Part shown: piece by piece, positions 34,085-44,477 of the stretch
Position numbering within the stretch: position 1 is the first letter of the stretch
Layout of the letters: every line of letters starts with the position of its first letter
Source: an uncultured Amphritea sp.
GTDB taxonomy: Bacteria > Pseudomonadota > Gammaproteobacteria > Pseudomonadales > Balneatricaceae
Direction: 5' to 3'
DNA length: 64,000 bases
Assembly: GCF_937127095.1 (NCBI RefSeq)
Contig: NZ_CAKZLP010000050.1
Span: 1 to 64,000 of the forward strand
Notes under the pieces: generated by a model
Told to the model about the DNA's origin: nothing
Seen by the model: only the letters and a program-made list of their open reading frames with translations
Databases searched by the model: none
Translations under genes and position numbers: made by a program

Positions 34085-35965
34085 ATGAGCAATGATTTGT
34101 CTTATCGTCCAGATGTGGATGGGCTGCGCGCATTAGCGGTAATCCCTGTTGTACTTTTCCATGCTGGGTTAACAGTTTTTTCTGGCGGTTTTGTAGGCGT
34201 AGATGTATTTTTTGTTATTTCTGGGTATGTTATTACAAGAAGCTTATTGAAAAACCTGGAAGAGGGGGGTTTTTCAATATCCGATTTTTATTATCGTCGG
34301 ATAAGACGAATATTTCCGGCACTTTTTTTTAGCTTTTTTTTGACTTGGATTGCTGCGTGGTGGTTTCTATTACCGCCATTTTTTGAAAAATTTTCGGCTA
34401 GTATGGCCTCTAGTGCGCTATTCGTATCTAATATATATTTTTGGAAAACAATTAGTTATTTTAACGCGCAATCTGATCTTATGCCACTATTGCATACATG
34501 GTCACTATCGGTTGAGGAACAGTATTATATATTTATGCCTATAGCTATGTGGGTTATTTTTAAGTATATCCATAGATATTGGAACTTATGTCTTTGGCCA
34601 ATTATTATCATAAGTTTTATTTTAAGCTGCTACTTGATTGATAAAGCACCTTCAGCAAACTTTTATCTTTTACCTACACGGGCATGGGAGTTGCTTTTAG
34701 GCGCTATAGTGGCGGTGAACCCTCGACTAGTAGTAGAAAGAAAGTGGGGTAAAAATTTGTTAGGCAGCCTGGGATTGATATTAATTGTGGGCACCGTTTT
34801 CTTATATGAAAAGACTATGCCTTTTCCTGGTTATGGCGCACTTGCTCCTTGTCTTGGTGCGGTATTTATCATTGTGGCTGGGAGGGGAGTGGCCAGTGAG
34901 GGAAGTTTCCCTTTTGCGTATCGCTTACTTTCATATAAGCCGGTTGTTTTTTTTGGCTTGATATCTTATTCACTGTATCTGGTTCATTGGCCGGTTATCG
35001 TATTTATGAAATATGATCGTTTAGTACCGCTGAACTATACAGATATGCTAATGGTTGTTATAGCCAGCGTGTTACTAGCGATGTTCTCATGGCGTTTTAT
35101 AGAGCAACCATTTCGTAGTACTAAAATTAAAAACAAAACCGTTGTATTCATGCCAGCATCACTACTTATAGTCATATCTGTAGGATTTGGCTATTGGGGT
35201 TTTACAAATGGTGGTTTTGATGAGAGGTACCCGGACTTTTCCTCTAGAGCTTCTTTTGAGGATGTTAGTAAATCAAAGCGTAATTGCTTCCTCATGGATG
35301 CAAAAAATTATCAACACTGGGATGCCGATAAGTGTAAGTTAAGTGAGGGAGATGATAAAAATGAGAATGTATTGTTATGGGGCGATTCTTTTGCTGCACA
35401 CTATGCCCCGGGTTTTGAAAGTCTGAGCTCCGATCTGCCATTCGATCTATATCAATATACATCTGCAGGCTGTCCTCCTATATTAAGTTTTGAATCATTT
35501 GCATTGCCGTATTGTGATGAGTTCAATCAAAATGCTCTGAAAATAATAAAGGAAAAAAATATAGCTGCCGTAATTTTATCAGCACGGTGGACTGATTATA
35601 AATCTAGAGGTTTTATGGCAATAAAGTCAACATTAGATTGGCTTGAAAATAATGGAATAGATTATGTTTTGATTGGACAATCACCTCAGTATGTAATGGA
35701 TGTAAGTATATTAGAGTATAGGAAGGGTCGAGGTGATAGTAACTCGGTATGGAATGTTTTTTATGATGAAAAAATTAATGATGAACTTAAAAGTGTTATA
35801 GGAGTTGGGGCTTTTTATAATCCGATGGATGTTTGGTGCCAAGGTGTTATCTGTCAATATGAATTTGAAGGTGTTTTGCTTCACTCTGATTATGGTCACT
35901 ACTCAAAAGAGGGCGCTAAATTGTCAGTTAGGCCTCTTTTGACTTATTTGCATAAACGGTATTGA
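34085..35965 (+). CDS. OafA-type acyltransferase with SGNH domain
   Basis: This is a 626-residue protein. The N-terminal acyltransferase_3 domain has about ten membrane segments with the catalytic start YRPDVDGLRALAVIPVVLFHAG (key residues R, D and H) and SYSLYLVHWPV. The C-terminal periplasmic SGNH domain has LLWGDSFAAHYAPG as block I and SDYGHYS as the Asp-x-x-His block V. It adds acetyl or similar groups to the polysaccharide. The next gene starts 1 bp after its stop. Confidence 0.92.
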   Translation: MSNDLSYRPDVDGLRALAVIPVVLFHAGLTVFSGGFVGVDVFFVISGYVITRSLLKNLEEGGFSISDFYYRRIRRIFPALFFSFFLTWIAAWWFLLPPFFEKFSASMASSALFVSNIYFWKTISYFNAQSDLMPLLHTWSLSVEEQYYIFMPIAMWVIFKYIHRYWNLCLWPIIIISFILSCYLIDKAPSANFYLLPTRAWELLLGAIVAVNPRLVVERKWGKNLLGSLGLILIVGTVFLYEKTMPFPGYGALAPCLGAVFIIVAGRGVASEGSFPFAYRLLSYKPVVFFGLISYSLYLVHWPVIVFMKYDRLVPLNYTDMLMVVIASVLLAMFSWRFIEQPFRSTKIKNKTVVFMPASLLIVISVGFGYWGFTNGGFDERYPDFSSRASFEDVSKSKRNCFLMDAKNYQHWDADKCKLSEGDDKNENVLLWGDSFAAHYAPGFESLSSDLPFDLYQYTSAGCPPILSFESFALPYCDEFNQNALKIIKEKNIAAVILSARWTDYKSRGFMAIKSTLDWLENNGIDYVLIGQSPQYVMDVSILEYRKGRGDSNSVWNVFYDEKINDELKSVIGVGAFYNPMDVWCQGVICQYEFEGVLLHSDYGHYSKEGAKLSVRPLLTYLHKRY

Positions 35966-35966
35966 T

Positions 35967-37226
35967 ATGGCCGATATTAAGGAGAGGGTAAGCCTACGGT
36001 CGATGCCATTTGTCAAAGCAGAAACACCTTTGGTTATTTTATTTACATTGCTTTTGGTGGGTGCAGGGCTTTTAGGTGCTTTTTCAACTTTGGGTTTTTT
36101 AATTATAGGTTTGTTTTTTGTTGTTACGAGATTTCCATATGTCCTAGCGGGATGTCGTATTAATTGGCCATTATTGCTTTATCCTCTTTTAGGTTTGCTC
36201 TCTACCGTTTGGGCTGATTATCCGAAAATTGCATTTATATACTCTCTTCAGTTACTGGTTTCTATTGTTTTGTTTATAGCAGTAATTTATACAGTGTCCT
36301 TTAAAAAAATAATTTTAGCAGCAGCTATATCGCTTTCATGTGTGATGTTTTTAAGCTTGTTTTCCCATAATACAGTAACTATTTCTTTTACGGGTGAGGT
36401 TGTTAGAGTTGGATTGTTTGGGAGTAAGAATAATATGGCGGGCTCGGCTGCAACTGCCATGTTATGCGCAATAGCTGTATTTATGATTTTCAGAGAAAGT
36501 GTAATGATTAGAGCCCTTGCAGTAGCTTGTGTTTTATTATCTGCTGCAACCTTTCTGCAGGCTAATTCATTGGGTACAACCGTGTCAGTTTTTTTCTTTA
36601 TCGGTATTACCTTTTTTCTGTATATGTATTCGAAAAGTCAAATAAGTTTAAGTACAAAAACAATCCAGTTGATGATATTCGTTTTTGTTATAATTTTTGG
36701 TTTAACTTTGTGCGTATATATGTTTGATTACAGTGCATTTGAAGAGTTTATGTACAGTATTGGTAAAGACCCTACTTTGACAGGTCGTACTGATATTTGG
36801 TTAATAGCGATGGAATCCTTTCCCGAACATATGTGGGGAGGTGTGGGGCGAGGATCATACTTTCAAGCTGATAATATAGGGGCTATTGAAATATGGGAAA
36901 CTCATTTTGTAGAGATTGGTGCTCCGTTTGGTTTTCATAATACTTATATTATGGGGTTGATAGAGCAGGGTATTCCAGGGTTTCTGATAATGTGTTTGGT
37001 TTTTTTTAAAGGCCTTCAGGGTGTAATCAGGGGTGCGATATTTAATATGACAGAAGCGCTAGCATTTTCTACCTGTATATTTCTAATTACTTTCTCCAAA
37101 ACTTTTATTGAGACCTTAGGTTTTGCTCAATTTTCATACGGTACTTTTATGTTGTGTTGGTCATGGATAGTTTTAACGAAGGGGACTTATTTTGATCAAT
37201 ACATGCGTATTAGGGTTGTACTGTAG
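35967..37226 (+). CDS. Wzy-like polysaccharide polymerase
   Basis: This 419-residue inner-membrane protein has about ten to eleven transmembrane segments. The O-antigen ligase/polymerase motif is seen in RVGLFGSKNNMAGSAATAM and GRTDIWLIAMESFPEHMWGGVG, then GFHNTYIMGLIEQG. It probably joins flipped repeat units in the periplasm. The gene is very AT-rich, as usual for wzy, and abuts the next gene with no gap. Confidence 0.85.
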   Translation: MADIKERVSLRSMPFVKAETPLVILFTLLLVGAGLLGAFSTLGFLIIGLFFVVTRFPYVLAGCRINWPLLLYPLLGLLSTVWADYPKIAFIYSLQLLVSIVLFIAVIYTVSFKKIILAAAISLSCVMFLSLFSHNTVTISFTGEVVRVGLFGSKNNMAGSAATAMLCAIAVFMIFRESVMIRALAVACVLLSAATFLQANSLGTTVSVFFFIGITFFLYMYSKSQISLSTKTIQLMIFVFVIIFGLTLCVYMFDYSAFEEFMYSIGKDPTLTGRTDIWLIAMESFPEHMWGGVGRGSYFQADNIGAIEIWETHFVEIGAPFGFHNTYIMGLIEQGIPGFLIMCLVFFKGLQGVIRGAIFNMTEALAFSTCIFLITFSKTFIETLGFAQFSYGTFMLCWSWIVLTKGTYFDQYMRIRVVL

Positions 37227-38405
37227 ATGAAAATTCTTTACTTGGTACATGATTTGTCAGACCCGGCTGTAAAACGAAGAGTGAATATGCTTCGTGTTGG
37301 TGGTGCGGATGTTGTGTTGGCCGGTTTTAGCCGCACGCCTCATAGGGATGGGTTTTGTCTAGGGTATACGAAGGATGGGGCATTCATTCAACGATTAATA
37401 ATGGTCCTTATATGCTGTATTCGAATGGGTAGGCTTTATCAGATGGCTAAAGGTACCGATGTGTTGATAGCTCGGAATTTAGAAATGCTGATTCTGGGGC
37501 GACGCCTTTATAATTTGTTAAAGCGGAAAAAAAAAGGTACAAAACTAGTATTTGAGTGCCTTGATATTCATCGATTATTGATTTCGAAAGGTCTGATAAG
37601 CTCGATTCTAGTCAGTGTTGAGAAATGGCTTGTTAAGTCTAGTAAACTTGTTATTACCAGCTCACCTGCATTTATAAAAAATTACTTTGACCCGATTGCG
37701 AAACATAAAATACCCTACCTATTATTAGAAAATAAGCTGTTTGGTTTAAGTAGAGATGAATTGAAAAACTATCGAAGTTCAATTTTTAAAAGTAAACCAA
37801 GACAATCTGAGGGGTTTTGGACTATCGGTTGGTTTGGAGCACTTCGTTGTCAAAAGTCCTTAGATATTCTGGAGGAGTTATGTGTACGACTTGAAGGAAA
37901 GCTTAAAATAGAATTGAGGGGACGGCCAGCCTATAGTGAATTCAGAAATTTCGAGCATCAGGTAAGTACTTCACCATTTATTACATTTTTGGGTGAGTAC
38001 CAATACCCTGATGATCTTAGCGCGCTTTATAGTTCTGTTGATTTTACCTGGGCGATTGATTTTTTTGAGGAGGGTGGTAATTCGGAGTGGTTATTACCTA
38101 ACAGAATTTATGAAGGAGGAGCATTTAATACAGTACCTCTATATCTTTTTTCAACTCAGATAGCTGATAAATTACAGTCAATTGGCGTTGGTGTTGGTTT
38201 TCATAGACATGAAATATTGATGGCCATGAATGAATTTTTTATGATGCTTAATACAGATGAGTATATAAGTTTGAAAAATTTATCTCAAAAAATCCCTAGT
38301 GAAAAATGGGTAGCAGACAGATCTGAGTGCATGAAATTAGTTGTCTTTCTTGAAAGTCTTGATTCAGATGAAACGCTATCGATCAACCATATGTATGAGC
38401 TGTAG
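37227..38405 (+). CDS. GT-B fold glycosyltransferase
   Basis: This is a 392-residue protein with a GT4/GT-B pattern: N-terminal MKILYLVHDLSDPAVKRRV and C-terminal Rossmann part with GWFGALRCQKSLDIL, LRGRP and LLPNRIYEGGAFNTVP. The retaining GT4 E-7x-E motif is not clear. It is a cytoplasmic enzyme that adds a sugar to the lipid-linked repeat. It starts directly after the Wzy stop. Confidence 0.8.
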   Translation: MKILYLVHDLSDPAVKRRVNMLRVGGADVVLAGFSRTPHRDGFCLGYTKDGAFIQRLIMVLICCIRMGRLYQMAKGTDVLIARNLEMLILGRRLYNLLKRKKKGTKLVFECLDIHRLLISKGLISSILVSVEKWLVKSSKLVITSSPAFIKNYFDPIAKHKIPYLLLENKLFGLSRDELKNYRSSIFKSKPRQSEGFWTIGWFGALRCQKSLDILEELCVRLEGKLKIELRGRPAYSEFRNFEHQVSTSPFITFLGEYQYPDDLSALYSSVDFTWAIDFFEEGGNSEWLLPNRIYEGGAFNTVPLYLFSTQIADKLQSIGVGVGFHRHEILMAMNEFFMMLNTDEYISLKNLSQKIPSEKWVADRSECMKLVVFLESLDSDETLSINHMYEL

Positions 38406-38416
38406 GTTTACTTATT

Positions 38417-39901
38417 GTGGATAAGAAAAAAATTACTCAGGGAGTTTTTTGGGGAGGATTGAGCTCTGCCACGTCCTTAGGCTTGAAGTTCATGACTATC
38501 CCTATTCTGGCGCGTCTCTTGTCTCCTGAACAGTTCGGTGTTGTTGCGGTAGCCCTCGCGATAATGAGCTTTATTGTCATGGCAATTGGAAAAGGGGGGC
38601 TTGGTGCTGCAATTTTGTATTATGAGAATACAGACCCTGGTCAGTATGTTCATACTGTGTTTTGGGCTAATTTTTTCCTCGGTACTGTATTAGCGTTGCT
38701 GTGTTATTTGAATGCTGGCTGGCTAGCTGAAATTTCGGGAGTAGAAAAGGCAAAACCCTATATTGAAGTTATAAGTTTTTCGATACCTCTATTGCTGTTG
38801 GAGCAGGTTGGTCGTTCTCTCCTGCTACTTAAAATGGAATATAAAAAAATGGCGGGAGTAACACTTTTTGCTTCAATGCTGGGTGGGATATCTGCATTAG
38901 TTTTGGCGTACTCTGGGGCAGGAGCATGGAGTCTGATTTGCCAGCAATTAGTCTATCAGGTACTTCTAATGACAGGGTTTTTGTATATGACCAAATTTAT
39001 TCCTAAACTAGAGTTTAAGAGAGATCGCTTGTCAGAAATAATGCCTTATGCAATGAGGAATACTGCTTCAGATATATTGATGTGGTGTTCATCGCAGGGA
39101 GTTATTCTTTTCGTTGGACGTTTTTTTGGTGCGTCAACTGTCGGAGGTTATCAAGTGAGTAATCGACTCGCTCAACTACCCAGGGAAGTTGTTGGAAATG
39201 CGTTGGATCAAGCGGTTTTTTCCGGTGTTGCTAATAGTCAGAAGGGCTTAGATAAAAGCAGAACTCTTAATCACAAACTGGAACATGTGTGGCGTGACTT
39301 CTTACTCGTAACAAAAATAAATACTTACTTTCTTGGGAGCGTCTATCTTTTGTTAGCGATTTACGCAGAATCGGTTGTGATAATAGTGCTGGGTGAGTCT
39401 TTTTATGAGTTTTGGCCTGTTTTTAGGGCGATGACTGTATTCGGATTTATCGGAGTATTTCTTAGTGCTGTGTATCCTTTTTTAAAAGGTATTGGTGAAG
39501 ACCGGTTGGTGCTTAAATTATCCTTATACCGAGCGATATTAACGTTACTGTTTGTTTATATCGTAGCCGAACTTGATGGTGATATTGTTTTCGTTACCTA
39601 TACACTTGCGATAGTGCAGCTATTAATGTTGTTGATAACAGTTAGTAAACTTAGTACAAAAGTTAACAGTGGTCTTTCATCTATAATTTTTGAATTTAAG
39701 GGTGTGACTATCGGGTTTATAACTTTATTATCTCTAAGTTGGCCAGTTAATGAGTTTTTTAGTTTTTATTTTGAATCTATGGTGCTTTCTTCAATTTTTT
39801 CAGGGTTTATTGTGTTGCTCGTCACAATACTAATTTTGCCTTTGTTAGCAAAAAATGATTGGCTGCTGATGAAATCTTGGTTGAAAGTTAAGTTTGAATA
39901 A
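38417..39901 (+). CDS. Wzx-like flippase (MOP superfamily)
   Basis: This 494-residue membrane protein has 12-14 segments of the polysaccharide_synt type. N-terminal GVFWGGLSSATSLGLKF and LARLLSPEQFGVVAVA are typical of the WzxC/PST branch. It flips undecaprenyl-linked repeats across the inner membrane. The start codon is GTG, 11 bp after the previous stop. The cluster breaks after this gene, with decayed sequence. Confidence 0.9.
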   Translation: MDKKKITQGVFWGGLSSATSLGLKFMTIPILARLLSPEQFGVVAVALAIMSFIVMAIGKGGLGAAILYYENTDPGQYVHTVFWANFFLGTVLALLCYLNAGWLAEISGVEKAKPYIEVISFSIPLLLLEQVGRSLLLLKMEYKKMAGVTLFASMLGGISALVLAYSGAGAWSLICQQLVYQVLLMTGFLYMTKFIPKLEFKRDRLSEIMPYAMRNTASDILMWCSSQGVILFVGRFFGASTVGGYQVSNRLAQLPREVVGNALDQAVFSGVANSQKGLDKSRTLNHKLEHVWRDFLLVTKINTYFLGSVYLLLAIYAESVVIIVLGESFYEFWPVFRAMTVFGFIGVFLSAVYPFLKGIGEDRLVLKLSLYRAILTLLFVYIVAELDGDIVFVTYTLAIVQLLMLLITVSKLSTKVNSGLSSIIFEFKGVTIGFITLLSLSWPVNEFFSFYFESMVLSSIFSGFIVLLVTILILPLLAKNDWLLMKSWLKVKFE

Positions 39902-40769
39902 TTGTAGCGAAGGTCAATTTAGAATGCACTGGGTGGTAGCAGAGTTGATCTTTAGAAAAACTCAGTCTGTGTCACTTGAGCAAAATATACGACTTCATTT
40001 ATATTAAGGTGCTTATTCTGATTCTAGTCCAGCGCCATATATTTCTCTGATTGTCGAGTTCTTTACCAAGGAGTATTGGCGATATTTAGATTTAGTGTTT
40101 AAGGGAGTTAGTCCAAGATGGTTACTGTACAACTATTTATGCAAGAAGGTCGATAAAGAAATGTGTAGCAGGCCGAGTGGTTGTTCAATTTATCAGAGCT
40201 CAATTCATCAGAGCTCAATTCATAATGCCTAGTTTAGTGAATAGGTACAATCCCAAAGTGTTCTTCACATTAGTCGACATCCTATGTTGGTAGCAAAAAG
40301 TCTAGTGAATGCAGATTGGGGAGTGAAATCAGTCTGAAACGACTTTGTCAAAACTATATCTGCGAGAAAATAAGTTGCAGAAATGTGCATTATGGGAAGA
40401 GTTTTCTGTTTATAATGATGGGTCTATTAAAGACGCGAAACTTCAGGCACTTAAGGAGCGGGAGGTTAGGCTGTGTGAAAATATTACTTATGTTAAATAT
40501 GGGGGTCTGATTATCAATTCAACTTCAGAATTTTCATCATTACTTGTATTACTAGGGTTACAGATAAAAAATCTATTGATTACACTAAAGGTAGCCCAGT
40601 GACTACTGCAGATAGGCTTGATATAAATATGGATGATCCGTTGAACTCCTTGAGGAATAAATGCGCTTTAACCCAAAAAAGGATTAGGAGAGAGTCAATT
40701 GATGTTTTGCCTAAAGTTGAGCAAGAGTGGTCTTTAGGCTAATTGCGTCATTGATGTGTATAAGGAAAA
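39902..40769 (+). pseudogene. Decayed gene remnants, identity unknown
   Basis: This 868-bp stretch has no intact gene but keeps protein-like open pieces. 40008-40232 reads through words such as PAPYISLIVEFFTKEYWRY and SPRWLLYNYLCKK. 40345-40602 reads ENKLQKCALWEEFSVYNDG. No ribosome sites or full-length frames are seen. I read it as one or two broken polysaccharide genes; I do not recognise the family. Confidence 0.45.
40186..40230 (+). repeat. 15-bp tandem repeat in decayed region
   Basis: CAATTTATCAGAGCT, CAATTCATCAGAGCT and a partial third CAATTCAT are in phase at 15 bp. Confidence 0.8.
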
Positions 40770-41798
40770 ATGCGTTCTATGAATTATATAATCATTATTC
40801 CCTGCTTAAATGAGCAGCCATATATAGCTAATCTGATCGATTACCTTATTGCTGATTTAAACATTAGTGTTACTGATAGTGAGCCGTTACTTGTCATGGT
40901 AGATGGTGGCAGTTCTGATGGTACTCAAGAAATTATTAAATCCTATGCACAGAAGTATGCGTCGGTAATATATCTTCAAAACCCAGCAAAGCTTCAGAGC
41001 TGTGCAATAAACCTAGCCGTGAAAACCTATGCTGATAACGCCGAATATTTAATTCGTCTAGATGTTCATGCCGATTATCCATCCGGTTATGTGTCAACCC
41101 TGTTGCTGGAAGCGCTGGAAAATCATGCAGATTCTGTCGTAGTGACAATGGATACACAGGCTAAGACACCCATGCAAGCGGTTATAGCGGCAGCTCAAAA
41201 TTCAGTACTGGGAAATGGTGGCTCGGGTCATCGTAATAATCTTGCAGAAGGTCGTTGGATCGATCATGGTCATCACGCCCTTATAAACGTTAAGGCTTAC
41301 AAGCAGGTAGGCGGCTACGATGAAAGTTTCAGTCATAATGAGGATGCTGAGCTTGATTATCGTTTAAGACAAGCAGGATTTAACATTTGGCTAACGGGTA
41401 AGACCAATATTGTTTACTATCCACGTGCAACGTTACCAGCATTGTTTAAGCAGTATAAGGGCTATGGTCGAGGCAGAGCAAAGAATATAATCAAACACAA
41501 GGTTGTCCCGAAACTACGGCAATGTATTCCAATGTCAATTTTCCCTCTGTTTTTATTATTCATCTTAGGTACGTTTTGCTGGCCTATAGCAGTCCCATTT
41601 TCTACCTGGCTGATACTGAGTCTTGTCGTAGGTATTTTGATAGGTCATAAAAGCCTCAGTGAATACGGTTCTATTCGTTATTTAGTGGGTTTAGCCGCAG
41701 CGACCATGCATTTTGCATGGTCTCTGGGCTTTGTTCTGGGCGTCTATGATTACCTATTCTCTAAATTCGTAAAACAGGGCAAGAATAATGGTCGATAA
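40770..41798 (+). CDS. Glycosyltransferase family 2, ExoA-like
   Basis: This is a 342-residue GT2 protein. YIIIIPCLNEQPYIANLI opens the GT-A fold, VDGGSSDG and LIRLDVHADYP give the DxD-type metal site, and GGYDESFSHNEDAELDYRLRQAG is the acceptor/catalytic block. There are C-terminal membrane helices (about 255-330). It resembles the succinoglycan ExoA type. The start at 40770 has AAGGA close upstream; ATG 40779 is an alternative. It overlaps the next gene by 11 bp. Confidence 0.88.
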   Translation: MRSMNYIIIIPCLNEQPYIANLIDYLIADLNISVTDSEPLLVMVDGGSSDGTQEIIKSYAQKYASVIYLQNPAKLQSCAINLAVKTYADNAEYLIRLDVHADYPSGYVSTLLLEALENHADSVVVTMDTQAKTPMQAVIAAAQNSVLGNGGSGHRNNLAEGRWIDHGHHALINVKAYKQVGGYDESFSHNEDAELDYRLRQAGFNIWLTGKTNIVYYPRATLPALFKQYKGYGRGRAKNIIKHKVVPKLRQCIPMSIFPLFLLFILGTFCWPIAVPFSTWLILSLVVGILIGHKSLSEYGSIRYLVGLAAATMHFAWSLGFVLGVYDYLFSKFVKQGKNNGR

Positions 41799-42711
41799 CA
41801 AGATCAGCATTGATATAGCGATGTGTACCTATCGTCGAGATTCTGTGATCGATACCCTGAACTCTTTACAGAAGTTACAGTTGGATAATGACTGGCAGGT
41901 TCGAATAATTGTTGCCGACAACGATGCGGTGCCTAGTGCCCAACAGCGTGTGTTATCAGTGGATCAGACTAATATTCCTGTAATATATATCCATGCTCCC
42001 CAAAGTAATATTTCTATTGCTAGAAATGCTTGTTTATCTCTGAGTGATAGCCAATGGCTAGCGTTCATCGATGACGATGAATTAGCAATGCCTGGGTGGC
42101 TTAAGGCACTTATGCAGACCGCAACAAGTACTTCTGCCCAAGTGGTACTAGGTCCAGTTGATGCTCGTTATGATCCTGAATTTTGTGAAGATTGGATGTC
42201 AAAGGGGGGCTTTTATCAAACACGTCCAGTATATGTTAATGGAGCGATATTGACAGGCTATACCTGTAATGTGCTGCTGGATCGCCGGGATGAACGTGTT
42301 AAGAATGCCGATTTCGATTTGGCGCTTGGCAAGACGGGAGGTGAAGATACAGTCCTTTTTTCTGAGCTGTATAAACAAGGGTGTATTATTAAGTATGCTC
42401 AAAAGGCAGTTTTAATTGAGCCAATTACACTGCCAAGAGCATCTCTTAAGTGGCTTTGGTTGCGTCGCTATCGGTCAGGTCAAACGCATGGGATGTTACT
42501 TGCGGATAGAGTGATTTCTCTAACAGATAAGCTTAAACAGATATTAATCGCCTCTGTAAAGGCTTCGTTTTGTCATATAATGCTGCTTCTTACCTTATGG
42601 AATCCAGTTGCTTGGCGTCGTTGGTGGTTGCGTGGTGGCTTGCATCTCGGGGTGGTATCAAGCCTGCTTGGTAAAGATACGCTTGTTCAGTATGGCGAAG
42701 CTAAGAAATAA
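41788..42711 (+). CDS. Glycosyltransferase family 2
   Basis: This 307-residue GT2 protein starts with IDIAMCTYRRDSVIDTL. It has IVADNDAVPSA and AFIDDDELAMPGWL (DDD metal site) and GGEDTVLFSELYKQG. The C-terminal part is amphipathic or membrane-near. It is cytoplasmic or inner-membrane associated and adds a sugar to the growing repeat. It overlaps the ExoA-like gene by 11 bp and ends 3 bp before the next gene. Confidence 0.85.
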   Translation: MVDNKISIDIAMCTYRRDSVIDTLNSLQKLQLDNDWQVRIIVADNDAVPSAQQRVLSVDQTNIPVIYIHAPQSNISIARNACLSLSDSQWLAFIDDDELAMPGWLKALMQTATSTSAQVVLGPVDARYDPEFCEDWMSKGGFYQTRPVYVNGAILTGYTCNVLLDRRDERVKNADFDLALGKTGGEDTVLFSELYKQGCIIKYAQKAVLIEPITLPRASLKWLWLRRYRSGQTHGMLLADRVISLTDKLKQILIASVKASFCHIMLLLTLWNPVAWRRWWLRGGLHLGVVSSLLGKDTLVQYGEAKK

Positions 42712-42714
42712 GTT

Positions 42715-43725
42715 ATGGAATTATCTAATATGAAAATAAGCGTAATTATCACTTGTTACAATTATGAGCAATACATTAGCGAAGCAATTGATAGCTTTCT
42801 AAAACAGGATTGTATCAATAAAGAACTTATTGTTGTAGATGATTGCTCAGTAGATAATTCAAGTGACATAATAATATCTTATGGCGATGTATTAACGCCT
42901 GTTCTCAAAAATATAAATCAAGGACATGGTGCGGCTTTCAACTCAGGCTTTGAAAAGGCAACAGGTGATTTGATAATGTTCCTTGATGCCGATGATTACT
43001 TATTATCGGGTTCATTACAGGAAGCTGTCAATAATTATCAGAAAGGTGTCAGTCTTTATCAATATAGAACGATCTTAGTTGATGAGGGGCGAAAGGATTT
43101 CGGGATTTTTCCTGTTAGAACACAATCTTGGAATACAGAGTGCGCAAAAAAGAATGTTTTACGTTATGGCCGATATCAGACATCAGTTACCTCAGGTATG
43201 GTATACAACCGTAGTTTTTTAGAGAAAGTGCTGCCAATGAATGAGGAAGACTTCAGGCAGGGAGGTGACGGTTATTTAGCTATATTGGCTCCATTGTACG
43301 GTAGTATTCAAAGCTTTGAACATTTGTTGTCAGGGTACCGGCAGCATGGATCTAATCATTCCGGTTTTTCTTTGGATGTTTTAAAACAAGCGAAATGGCG
43401 GATATCTCATGACCTGTATCGCTATAAATATCTCAAAGATCATGCAAAAAAGAATGGTGAGCCTTTTAGGGATTCTTACGAAGATTATGATATATATCAT
43501 TTAGAATCTAGAATGTGTGTTGCTTTATTCGATTCGGGTAATAGTAGAAAAAGGTTCAGACTAGTTTTAAAAGCGTTAGCTTCATTGAAAATGATTAAAG
43601 GATTTAAGTATAAAATGAAACTGGGTGTGTGGTGGTTTTTTCTTTTATTGCCAGTAAGAACTGCTCGTAAGATTTATTTGTGGAAAACGGTCCCTGCTAG
43701 TAGATTGTGGAGACTCAAGAAATGA
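42715..43725 (+). CDS. Glycosyltransferase family 2
   Basis: This is a 336-residue GT2 protein. KISVIITCYNYEQYISEAI opens the fold, and VVDDCSVDNS and IMFLDADDYLL carry the acidic motifs. The start may be ATG 42730 (MKISVI), which removes five residues. The stop codon overlaps the start of the sulfotransferase-like gene (ATGA), so the two are coupled. Confidence 0.87.
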   Translation: MELSNMKISVIITCYNYEQYISEAIDSFLKQDCINKELIVVDDCSVDNSSDIIISYGDVLTPVLKNINQGHGAAFNSGFEKATGDLIMFLDADDYLLSGSLQEAVNNYQKGVSLYQYRTILVDEGRKDFGIFPVRTQSWNTECAKKNVLRYGRYQTSVTSGMVYNRSFLEKVLPMNEEDFRQGGDGYLAILAPLYGSIQSFEHLLSGYRQHGSNHSGFSLDVLKQAKWRISHDLYRYKYLKDHAKKNGEPFRDSYEDYDIYHLESRMCVALFDSGNSRKRFRLVLKALASLKMIKGFKYKMKLGVWWFFLLLPVRTARKIYLWKTVPASRLWRLKK

Positions 43726-44477
43726 GTATTAAGTCTAAATTCCATATAGCATTCAAAATTTTGAGAAATCCTGTCGTATTTTTTAAGAAGTATGACAAAG
43801 TTATATTATTAAGCCATATGAGAAGTCGAACTTCAGTGTTGTCGCATATTATTGGTGGTCATGAAGGTATTTCTGGCTATTATGAACAGCATGTCGATCA
43901 TAAAGAACGATTTTGTAATGAAAAAATAAAAAAAAATCTATTGGTCGATGACGAATTAAAATCTGGTTCTCGGTATTTGTACGATAAGATTTTACATAAA
44001 AGATTTGACCCATTATCATTAGATTCTTATCGGGTTATTGTAATGGTAAGAAAACCTGAAGAATCAATAAAAAGCATTGTGTCGATGGGTGTAAAATCAG
44101 ATGATAAATGGAGTGACATTGCTTTAGCTTGTTCCTATTATAGTGACAGGCTCGATGAAATACTTATCATGCTTGAATTAAAACCGCATATTGATTTTTG
44201 TTTTATAACATCTGAAGAGTTTGTAGGTGATACAGAAGTTTGTTTAGATAAAATATCTGATTTTATCAGCCTTGATAAACTGTCCTCTTCTTATTCCTCA
44301 GGTATTAAAACAGGAATAGCTGTGGTTGGTGACACCTCGGATAATATTAAAGCAGGAAAGGTTATGCTTACAAAACCACATGATGATATTGTTTTAGATG
44401 AATATTTGTTGGCCCAAGCCGAAAAATGTTATGAAAAATTTATCCATAAGGTCATGGCATTACCCAATAGGATGTAA
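43722..44477 (+). CDS. Sulfotransferase-like protein, copy 1
   Basis: This 251-residue protein has the PAPS-sulfotransferase pattern: KVILLSHMRSRTSVLSHIIG at the N-terminus as the 5'-phosphosulfate loop, and VIVMVRKPEESIKSIVSMG as the 3'-phosphate Arg-Ser motif. It would transfer sulfate to a sugar hydroxyl. The start is ATG 43722 (MSIKSKF), which overlaps the previous stop. It is clearly paralogous to the protein at 44945-45703 along its whole length. Confidence 0.75.
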   Translation: MSIKSKFHIAFKILRNPVVFFKKYDKVILLSHMRSRTSVLSHIIGGHEGISGYYEQHVDHKERFCNEKIKKNLLVDDELKSGSRYLYDKILHKRFDPLSLDSYRVIVMVRKPEESIKSIVSMGVKSDDKWSDIALACSYYSDRLDEILIMLELKPHIDFCFITSEEFVGDTEVCLDKISDFISLDKLSSSYSSGIKTGIAVVGDTSDNIKAGKVMLTKPHDDIVLDEYLLAQAEKCYEKFIHKVMALPNRM

